DNA of 64,000 nucleotides from Phymatolithon calcareum. Its lineage: Eukaryota > Rhodophyta > Florideophyceae > Hapalidiales. Positions 8,866 to 17,652 of the stretch are shown here, in pieces; the first letter of the stretch is position 1, and each line of letters starts with the position of its first letter. The stretch covers positions 372,001 through 436,000 of the forward strand of contig OZ345361.1 in the NCBI GenBank assembly GCA_977006965.1, written 5' to 3'. Both the position numbers and the translations under genes were made by a program. The notes below the pieces were generated by a model that saw nothing but the letters and a program-made list of their open reading frames with translations, searched no databases and had not been told where the DNA came from.

Positions 8866-10883
8866 GGGGGGGGGGGGGAAATTGTAGATTTTTATTTTAG
8901 AAGCCCTCAACGCCGGTATTCACCAACACCAGAGCAGCTTCCCGTTGATACTGCCATCTCATTACCCAATCAGATCACATTACACTATCATTTCTTCTAA
9001 CATATGGATTTCCAGTGCTAAAAGTTTGTCAATCGCCGTTTTCGTCCCTTTTTCCCAAGATTCTTCTGCTCTTGGACTTGTCAAATTTCGTTGTAGAGTT
9101 TTCAGATTCTCTTCTGCGACCTCGTTGAAATGTTCAACGTACGACTCTGCTCTTCGTGGTGGGAAGCGGCCGAAGAACCACTTAACTGCTAGGAGTCGGT
9201 GTTTCCTGGATCGAATTTGGAGTACAGGGCTTACTTTCTCCTTAGTGTCCACGGTAATTTTTCTCTCTTTTTCTTCTTCCTTTTCAATCCATTCCTGTCG
9301 TCGGCGGTGGCTCTCGTGTATGTGGGTCACCAGCCCTCGTACGGCTCGCTCGGTACTGCCTCTTAGGAGCTCATGCTCCTGCAGATAGCGGATATCCCTC
9401 TCTGCTTGCTGTATGTCCCCTTCTTTTCCAGCGTAATTTTCTTCCTTCTCGATTTCGTCCTTCCCTCGTATAAGCCTCTGTGCGAAGTGCTCTCCGAGTT
9501 GCGCTCTTCTTATCTTTGGTGGAGTAATTCTGCAGAGGGCTCGCATTCGGGCGTGCAATCGTTTCGCGTAGTTACCGAAGGCAACAGAGTAGAACAGACC
9601 CTCCGCTTGGTTGATCTGCGCTTCGACTGAGTTTGTCCATGGTGTGAGGTGTATCGCGTACTCCCATCTGCATTGCACAAGAGCCTTGTACATTGCTATA
9701 TTCTTGGTAGTAGCTAGTCCTTGCGCTTGGACTCCCAGGTCTTTTAGTCCCATGATGATTCCCTTCGCCGCGTTGATGCGGTTTAGTGTTGCGTGGTGGG
9801 TTACTCCCGTGTTGTCGATCGTGGTTCCCAGGTATTCCAGTAGGCGGGTTTCGTGGAGCTCCTGGCCTGAGAGCCGGAACTTGCGTTTGAATAATCCAGG
9901 ATAGATAAGCACTTCGCTTTTTCCTTTCTTAGTGTTCCATGTCATTCCATTTTCTGTGGCCCAGCTCGTCGCCGTATCCAAAAGCCATTGCATACCATCG
10001 GAATTGGTGGCTTGGAGCTGCACGTCGTCCGCGAAAAGTATCGCGGGGTGCTTCGACATATGCCGAGGTGCTTTTTCCATTGCGAACGCGAATGTGTCCA
10101 TGAACAAGTTGTACAAGCAGGGGCTCAGGGGCGATCCTTGGGGGACTCCGCGGTCAATAAGGAGCCACTTCTTTTCCTCGTCTCCGGCCGTTGTAATCCA
10201 GGATGGTTTGAGCAGGTATCTGACCATCTCCGCTAAGTCTGCAGGTAGGCATTTGTCCACACGCTTCTGGAGTATGTCCCTAGGAACCCGATCGTAAGCC
10301 GCCGAGAGATCGAGAACGGCTACAAAGCGGTGTCCCTTCTTCATTGTGCTCGTGGACCTTAGTATCGCGAGCTCTGTCCCCTTATTTCTTTGGAATCCTA
10401 ATTGGAAGTGGTGAAACTTGTACCGGCTGCGTATCGCCGAGTCCATGGCAGCGTCAATTATTTTCCGCACTTGGCTTAGGAGCGATATCGGTCTGTAGTT
10501 CCCAGCTTCGTGTGTCACTCCTTTCTTGTAAATCGGAATCAGCGTTGCTCTTCGCCAAGCCGTCGGGATGCATTTCAGCTTGCCGCACATTTCCCATAGG
10601 GATACAATCAGTTTCCCGCTCATTTCCGGATTTGCTTGGAGCATTTCAACTCCGATCCTGTCAGGCCCAAGTGCTTTTCCTCGTGGTGCTCGCCGGACTG
10701 CACTTTTGATCCCTTCCCGAAGTGTCTCTGACACTGCGAAATGACTTAGGGTAGGGTTCCAGGCTTTCTCTGTTTTGCATACGTTGGCAATATGGGCTGT
10801 GAACATGTGGGGGCGCACGGGAGCTCCCAGCGCTCGATTGATCCCTCTTCGTTTTCGCTTACATCTTAAGATTTTGCTCAGCG
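8866..10883 (-). mobile_element. 5'-truncated non-LTR retrotransposon (LINE), young, with 14-bp target duplication
   Basis: 2018 bp on the minus strand between perfect 14-bp direct repeats TACGTTATTGTATA (8852-8865 and 10884-10897). The element strand ends in 13 consecutive C (8866-8878), preceded by GGGCTTCTAAAATAAAAAT. The 5' end cuts into the open reading frame, so the endonuclease region and everything upstream is missing. Truncation at the 5' end plus long variable target duplications is the signature of target-primed reverse transcription. The remaining frame is unbroken over about 630 codons, so this copy is recent. Confidence 0.93.
8980..10883 (-). CDS. LINE reverse transcriptase with a novel-looking C-terminal region (5' partial)
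   Basis: Open from the truncated 5' junction (no ATG) to the stop at 8980, about 634 codons. RT blocks in order: KALGPDRIGVEML, WRRATLIPIYKKG, NYRPISLLS, FQRNKGTELAIL, AVLDLSAAYDRVPRDIL (first catalytic Asp), GVPQGSPLSPCLYNL, ILFADDVQL (FADD active site), then thumb. The last ~200 residues hold two motifs shared with the other copies in this window. One is acidic (ENYAGKEGDIQQAERDI). The other is basic and aromatic (KHRLLAVKWFFGRFPPRR), followed by a helix-rich end. I see no CCHC knuckle or RNase H, which many LINE proteins carry there. The protein would reverse-transcribe its own RNA at a nicked target (family knowledge). Confidence 0.92.
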
Positions 10884-10897
10884 TACGTTATTGTATA

Positions 10898-11495
10898 TTG
10901 TAACCAATGGATGGTGTTTGTTTGAAAGGGTTGTTGTGTTTAGTTGATGGTCTTCTTGCTGCAGTTGATGCATAGTTGATCGTAAAGTTCCTCTACCGGA
11001 GAGAGCTTCTTTGCTTAAGTAGTCTACCTACAGAGAGTGTGTATGCAGTGGTGCACTCTCGGTGAAATAATTAGACTAGTATAGGTCATTGTGAGCATGG
11101 GTTCACTTGATGATGATAGCTTCGCCACTCACACACGTGGTGGACTACTCCACGTGTACCTCGCATGCCTGCACCCTACTGCACCCTCACCAGGCAAGCC
11201 AGGCACGAGACTAGTGACTGGCGCATGCCGTCTGCATGCCGCACTATGTGTGCCTGTGTGTGTCTCCTGGCACGCAGGGCCAACAGAGAACCATAAGTAG
11301 ACTAGCTAGCCCCTCATGAGTAAAGGTAGAGGTTAGAAGCCAACAGATGAACGGCAAGTAAACATTCAGGGAACGGTTAGTTATCGGACTGACAAAGTGA
11401 ACAGCATGTGAACGTTACTTTTTTACATATATTGCACCCATGGTGCTGCAGACCGCGTAGAGTCCACGATACCGAAAGTTGCGCAATTTATTGCT
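10898..11495. other. No supported gene
   Basis: About 600 bp between the LINE target duplication and the left inverted repeat of the PIF/Harbinger-like element. Only short frames. The segment 11140-11290 is rich in GCATGC/TGCATG-like words, but no structure is clear. Confidence 0.4.
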
Positions 11496-11640
11496 GGGGA
11501 GTCCGGGAAATTCCGCTTTTTTTAGATTTATGAGAAAACTATGAGTTATCATTTAATTGCAGTTGAGCAGTCACACTCACCGAGATGGTCAGATTTCCTG
11601 GTCGGACCAGCCTAGCTTTTACTGCATGCAAAGCTGATTT

Positions 11641-12210
11641 TTAAGCAGCAGTGAACATCGGAATGTCATCCTCTGCAATACCGTATTTGTCGTCCGGAGC
11701 TTCTAAAGTGACGTAGAGAATCTTGGTCTGGCTCCCTTTCCACCCCAAGTAGAAGGTGGAAGTCTTTCGCAGCACTACGTCCGTTTTGACTGCAAATGGC
11801 AGTTTGAAGGTGTATGTTGAGGTAATCTCATCCTGTATGGAGTTACGAAGCGAACGCAAAAACGGTTTGAAAGACATCATCCTCGCTATGAAATTCGAGG
11901 AAGTCACCTCCTTGTCCAGCCAAGCCTTATGTAGCACATTCGTGTTAGTCAGCTCACGCGGCCACACTACGGAAATTTTCAACGACTTGCCATCATCTGA
12001 CACAAATACCTCGTGGTCCTTCCTCGTCTGCCCCACGCCTGAAGGAAGCCATATGGCCAAAGTTACGCGCCTGTCGTCTGTATCGGCATCCTCCCACTCG
12101 CCAATAACATGTACGGGCTTGAAAAAATCACGAGTGTCTGCGACATGGTTTTCATCCACCTCAGAATCAGATTCGCAGTCGTCAATAAGAGAAATATGCT
12201 CTGTTTTCAT
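11641..12210 (-). CDS. Second protein of the PIF/Harbinger-like element, function unknown
   Basis: 189 residues from ATG at 12210. The N-terminus is acidic (IDDCESDSEVDENH). A central stretch with alternating hydrophobic strands follows (RRVTLAIWLPSG, HEVFVSDDGKSLKISVVWP) and reads like a CS/alpha-crystallin-type beta sandwich. The end is FTAA. PIF/Harbinger elements usually pair the transposase with a Myb-like DNA-binding protein; no Myb signature is visible here. The short frame at 12412-12600 may be its first exon. The CS-like reading is inference from pattern only, and I do not recognise a family with certainty. Confidence 0.6.
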   Translation of the reverse strand: MKTEHISLIDDCESDSEVDENHVADTRDFFKPVHVIGEWEDADTDDRRVTLAIWLPSGVGQTRKDHEVFVSDDGKSLKISVVWPRELTNTNVLHKAWLDKEVTSSNFIARMMSFKPFLRSLRNSIQDEITSTYTFKLPFAVKTDVVLRKTSTFYLGWKGSQTKILYVTLEAPDDKYGIAEDDIPMFTAA

Positions 12211-12411
12211 CTTCTTCGGGTCAGGGGAAGCCGTACAAATGGGATTTAGCCCATCGCCTGGTTATTCGTAGTTGAAGAAAGTAGAAAACCAGAAACCGTG
12301 AAATGAAGCAGATGCAATAACGGAAAAACGGAAACAAACCAAAAATTGGAACAAAATGGTGTTATTATTGAGATAATGTTGCCCAGAAATAAAATGAAAA
12401 ATAAACGTGTC

Positions 12412-12600
12412 TCACATACCTTCCTGATCATCTTTGAAGGTACTGCGGGCCTCGCTGAGGTATCCACGGAACGTGGATTCCTTAACTTTCATAAACTCGG
12501 AACGCATTGCACGAACCTGTTTCGGGGTGTGTCCATCCGGTATGTCGTTGTTCTTCAGCATCTCCATCAAGAGGCGTTTAATGGGAGATGTTTTCCCCAT
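12412..12600 (-). CDS. Possible first exon of the element's second gene
   Basis: 62-residue frame from ATG at 12600, highly charged and helical (PIKRLLMEMLKNNDIPDGHT, ESTFRGYLSEARSTFKDDQE). A good splice donor (AG|GTATGT on the minus strand) interrupts the frame right after DDQE, so it may join the frame at 12210 across roughly 200 bp. I could not find an acceptor in the required phase, so the junction is unresolved. It could instead be a separate small protein. Confidence 0.45.
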   Translation of the reverse strand: MGKTSPIKRLLMEMLKNNDIPDGHTPKQVRAMRSEFMKVKESTFRGYLSEARSTFKDDQEGM

Positions 12601-13639
12601 TCTTAATTGTGCGAGCGTTAGCTTTTCGGCAGAAGGGTTGTATGCAAGGTGGTTCTGTCAGTCTGGTAGCACAACCTTAGGAGTACGATAAATGTGTAGG
12701 AGTCCTGGCATTAAATTGAAGTTATGACACCAACTGAAAAGCGCGGGAATCTTTTGCTACATATGGTATGTAATATGAAGTTTTCCATATGATACAATCA
12801 CAGCATACATGGATCTTTCAATTTTGGAATGACAAGTGGCGAATTGCCGTGCTGTCTATGATCTTTGTGCACTCCATTAATGCACGAGTGATACATAGTG
12901 TCTTTCTTTGAAACAAACGCCTTTATCATACCGAAAAACAACGCTGCAGCGTGATGCAGCGCGCTGCAGCGTTTTAGACTAATTTAGACTAATTAGTCTA
13001 AAACTCCAAAAAGTCTAATGCTCTTAATGGATAAACTATGATTATTTTCGACTAGTGAGGCCCATCTGCCACTAGATTGGACGACGTAGAACAGGATTGG
13101 CTAAAAAAATTCGGAAAAAGGACATTGTTTTGTTGTAAGATTACTGTCCGCATTTTTAAATCCAGGCCAATTTCGCATATTCTGTGCTTTTTCGACTAGA
13201 TCTGCTACAGTGGCACGAAGGAAATGGGTTTTTTAATTTTTTGCTCCGTGTAGTGGTATAGTGGTGCCACAGAGACATCCAATTCGTTTTGTTCTTAAGA
13301 GTTGTTTAAATCCTTGAGGGGTATTAGACTTTTTAGATTTTTCGTTGTACAACGCTACAGTGTTTCGCTGTTTTTGTCTACAGCGCTGTGCACAGTACCA
13401 TGAGTGCCCTCTCTGCATATCAGTGGAGCCACGTGATCGCTAGAGAGCACGAAACGTTGTTTTTTGTCATCATTATTATTTATTTCAAAGGGATTTATAA
13501 TCTTTCATATTACTGGTCCAAATTCAAAAATCACGACAAACGATCTGATTGTAATTTATTTTTGATGTTGGTACTCCGGAAGTGATAATTCTTATTTTTA
13601 ACTTAAAATTTTTGATTCGCGATGTGCCCATAGCACTAT

Positions 13640-14629
13640 ATGAGGGTATACCATTTCCGTGATGAGGCATCTCTTTCTGTAGCTTCGAAGAGATCGCCAC
13701 TTGCAAGCATCATGCAAGGTGAACATTTTCCTGTCCCATCGTCCCGGTTTTCCGAGCTTGGCGACACGATTATGCGCAGAACGCCCAAAAGCGTAGCAGT
13801 GCAGGACCAACGTTTTCGCGGCTTTTTTGGAGTTTCTACTACTGTGTGTGCACGCTTGTGGTCGCTCCTCATTGCCAGAATTCCTCCGAATGGCATGCCT
13901 GTGCACCTGCTGTGGGCGCTTTTGTTCTTAAAATCATACAGCATTGAGCACGTGCACAGCTCTCTTGCCGGCGTGGACGAGAAGACATTCCGCAAATGGT
14001 GCTGGATATTTGTGAAGCTTTTATCTGATTTAGGCGTTGTAAGTTTTCAAGCGCTAAAGTGGATATCGAATTTCTTTCGCGTTTCTGGTTGTTGACATTG
14101 TACATTATAGATTGATTGGGAGCGGCGGCGCGCGGAAAAGTCTTTGCACGGATGCTGGATCTCAGTTGATGGCACTGATTTCAGGGTACTAGAGCCATAC
14201 CCTTTCGACCCCCACTTCTTTTCGTTCAAGTTTAAAGCGGCGGGTCTTCGCTACGAGGTTGGTCTATCACTGGAGAATGGAAATATTGTGTGGATTAATG
14301 GCGCTTTCGCCTGCGGTGTGCCCGATCTTACTATTTACAGAAGTCGTCTGAAGGGGGCTCTTGACCAGGACGAGAAGGTTATCGCTGATTCTGGGTATAG
14401 GGACAACAGCTGTTTGACGCCTTCTGGGAAAAATGACGATATTTCAAAATTGCACTCTAACCTGCGCGCGCGCCATGAGACCGTAAACAAGCGTTTTAAG
14501 CAGTTCTCTGTTCTGTCTACGCGATTTAGACATGACATGTCGAAGCATTCGTACTGCTTGCATGCTGTTGCGCAGATTACACAGCTTATGATGGACACGG
14601 AGCCTCTTTTCTTTGTTGATATAAATTGA
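13640..14629 (+). CDS. PIF/Harbinger-type DDE transposase (one intron)
   Basis: Two exons, 13640-14038 and 14111-14629, about 305 residues. The intron (14039-14110, 72 bp, phase 0) runs from GTAAGT to TTATAG. Splicing joins SDLGV to IDWERRRAEKSLHGCWIS, which restores a continuous transposase. Catalytic residues are visible in exon 2: D in SVDGTDFRVLEP, D in VIADSGYRD and E in RARHETVNKRF. FSFKFKAAGLRYEVGL and ENGNIVWINGAFACG between them are typical of this DDE family. Exon 1 is helical (MPVHLLWALLFLKSYS). The ATG at 13640 is the first in frame, but a further upstream exon cannot be excluded. It would cut and join the inverted repeats at 11496 and 14845. Confidence 0.85.
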
Positions 14630-14845
14630 ATTAAAACTCTTCATTGAAAGGTATCAAACTCCTGATAACAAGTCAGGTGGGCTCGATATCAAACGGTACT
14701 AGTCCTATGAACAGCCTGTCAGTGGCACATGAATAGTTCCCATTGGTTCTTTTCTATTCGAAAGTGCGTCAAATGATATTAGATTAATGAGTAATCTAAA
14801 TTAATCCGCGAATTTCCATCTTCAGCGGTATTTCCCGGACTCCCC

Positions 14846-16108
14846 TGTAATGATATATCAACAAAATAAGTCATCATCAAGTAGTGGTATCATTTAATGC
14901 CCAAACGATGACTTTCCGATATTCAAAACGAGACGCTGGAAAATGGCAGTTGATACTGTCCAAAGAAAATGTCCGAAATCAACTACTTAAATGAGAACGT
15001 AAGCGGAGGTTTGTAGCGCAACGAAAAGTCTCTCAGGTGCAATGATAATTGACAAAGGGAGCTTCAATTAAACAGAAATCCAATCCAATCAAAGTACTGG
15101 TGTAGATTCTGGGATGCTGTTTGCCGAACTCCTGCGTCACTGCTCTGCAATTGATGCACATTTCCTGGCCTGCTTGTCGTGTGAAGCCACAGAAGCGCTC
15201 ACAGGACAAATACCTATAACGTCTTGATCGCCTCTTCAATACCGGTGCTTCTCTCAAGCGCCTATAGTGGAGATGCTCCTCATGTGCGGACTGTACTTGT
15301 GCCGGATTCGAGTTTCGTCTCGATAGTGCTACTGTCCTTTCTCGTTCCTCTTCGGCGCAAGATTTACCGGCCAGTAGTCTATACATTCTCCGTCGCTTAC
15401 CGTGGGCCGTGTTAGTTTGGTAAGCTATCTGACCTCCTCATATGAGTGTCCGCTTACCTACCCATGGTAGGTCATCTTCAATGTAGTATGTTGTCTCTGT
15501 TTAGTACTTAGACTCATCGACCAACAAGTATCATTCATCGTCCGTCTACCATTGACTGTCTACGATGGACTATCGACATCGATCAGCGACCAAGTAAACC
15601 TCTCCATTCAACCCCACACATCTGAGCTGTCATTGTTGGACCACGCATATCCGGCCATTCCCATGGCTGCCCCTGGCATGACCAGTTCTACAACTGGTCT
15701 CGCGAAAAGGGGTTTCGTTTTAGCGTCTGTTTAAAAAACCCATCGTTTCACGAATAGACGGCCAAGGCTTCCTCGGTTGAGACTGACCTTGCGGTAGCTC
15801 GAGAAAAATTTATCGCCTTTCAATAGCGGAGGAAATGCTCGGATTCTGGAAATACTATCGCAGTCCGCGACCTGGAGAGAAGTTGCGTCGGTGCGTGATC
15901 ATTGCCTCAGATTTCTTAAGTGTGCTAGGTATTGTGTTCGTTCCATAGCATGCTCAAGGAATTCATTGAAGCTAGAATTGGATCGCTTTTCCGAACTCTC
16001 TCCTCAACACATATACCCTCTATCACGCGGACTAGGAACGTGTTCAGGTATCCCTGAGTCCTTAGTGGTGGCCATTGACATGCTCCAATAAATCCAGTCC
16101 CAACGGAA
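14846..16108. other. No supported gene
   Basis: About 1.3 kb with only short overlapping frames and no recognisable motif or repeat. Confidence 0.35.
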
Positions 16109-16914
16109 CAGAGGTGCGACCCAATCCATTGCGATAGCAAGCAATGGCAAACAGCAATCAATATTGGGGATTGCGATGAGGCGATTGATTGCAATACGTA
16201 TTTGGCGAAATGCAATTTTCCCTCATTGCACGATGCTTAGATTTACTGAATGTACTTATCATCATCGCTTGTCAATATGATGTCATGTCTGTCACAGTTT
16301 TCATTACTGAGAACCCAGAAAGGTGCAGTTTACCACCTGCCCGGATATTCATATTCATATTTGTAGTAGGAAAGGACTCCGAGGAGTATTTTAATCTATG
16401 TCTATTTAGAAGCCCCACAGACTTCCGAAGATATGGCAAGGCTTTCTCAGTTTCTATCTACCTCTGTGTAGCTCACGAAAACGCACTGCCAGAATGGCGG
16501 ACGGAAAAAGTAGGATCTCAGATAATCCTATCTCATTTGTAGAGGACTCCGAAAAGTTCCATGTACTGCCCGGTTATTCAGATTTAAATGTGCAGTACGA
16601 CCGGACCCCATTTTTGTAGGGTGCATTACGGAACTATATTGTAGATGCTAGAACCTGCTACTCCCACTGTTTTGTCTTTGAATAAAGACTCCATGAGTAG
16701 ATTGATAAGGTACAGTATTGCACCGTGTATTGTATTCAGCACAAGGATTGCAATCCTTAGTGCAAGCTCACACGATAAACATCAGTTACTGGGGATTGCA
16801 CAAACATCTGCAAGAACTGGAAATTACATTGTTCCGACCTCTGCAGAGGAACGCAATCATCGTGCACTTCAATCGTCTGCAATGCTCTTGCGGGGCGATG
16901 AGACAGTACCTCTG
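16109..16914. mobile_element. Possible old hAT-type element without coding capacity
   Basis: The left edge reads CAGAGGTGCGACCCAATCCA, close to the hAT terminus at 50355 (CAGGGGTTGCGCCAATTCCA). The right edge is ..GTACCTCTG. Flanking octamers CAACGGAA and CGACGGGG agree at 5 of 8 positions, as a decayed 8-bp duplication might. The interior is rich in ATTGCAAT-type words, like the other hAT pieces here. Tentative. Confidence 0.35.
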
Positions 16915-16922
16915 CGACGGGG

Positions 16923-17652
16923 TGACAAGGGACCCCAGGTCTGGCTTTTCTCACGAACGCAGGTCTACTTCTCTTTCGGTCGATCAATCATGGTTCGACG
17001 AACTGTGAGATTTTTGACGGTGTGAGAAGCGCTTTAGCTTTTTGATGTACAAAGCTCCGGAGACGCTATTTCCTGTATTGCCGGCGTTACGGAGCAGCGC
17101 CCTCCGGAGCTGTAGATTTCTTGGAATGAGGCATAAATAGTGGCATGATCATACCGGTCGTGCAAGGCGCCAAACAAGAAAATACATTGCAGTGTACAGA
17201 ACAGTGTAGTGCTTGATTAATGAATACGTATTGGCACCTGTTGGTTCTCATTATGAAGAATAGGTGTTTTGCAATCTGCTGGAGTTCTGTGCCTCTTTTT
17301 GAAGCAGAGGGGTCGACGATGATTCGCAAGAAGAAGATGATGATTGATTTATTCCCCTAAGAGGCTAGCACGTCTAGTAGGCTGCATTTGATTCCACTTG
17401 CTGATGTCGAAGGCGTTCGTTACGGTCGAATCCACAAGATGGCTCTGAGGGGCACGATTTGCAATTATATGACTCTAACAGCTCATAACCGCGGGCGCAT
17501 ACCGGTGTTCTAGACGGGTTTTCAGTCAATAAAATCTATTGCTGTTCTGTCTTGTCCGAACATTTCAAGCTGCAAGCAACCGAAACAGACAGTTTACTCA
17601 ACGAAGGTTTCATGTATCGCTCTACAGCAGCAAAAGAACATTCTATAATATC
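16923..17652. other. No supported gene; 3' flank of the dynamin-like gene
   Basis: About 730 bp without a recognisable feature, lying downstream of the minus-strand dynamin-like gene. Confidence 0.35.

Larger units (their letters stand above)
11496..14845. mobile_element. PIF/Harbinger-like DNA transposon (3.35 kb) with two genes
   Basis: Terminal inverted repeats GGGGAGTCCGGGAAATTCCG (11496-) and its near-perfect complement ending at 14845 (21 of about 22 bases match). The element contains a DDE transposase gene (+, spliced) and a divergent minus-strand gene or gene pair (11641-12600). This two-gene layout is typical of the PIF/Harbinger group. I cannot find a clean 3-bp target duplication: the flanks read ATTGCT and TGTAAT. 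An AT-rich palindromic block (GTTTTAGACTAATTTAGACT and its repeats, 12971-13018) lies between the two genes. Confidence 0.8.

Noticed and set aside
11485-14855. A TTA/TAA 3-bp target duplication for the PIF/Harbinger-like element
   Set aside because: The TTA on the left and TAA on the right lie at different distances from the termini, so they cannot be a duplication without assuming extra changes.
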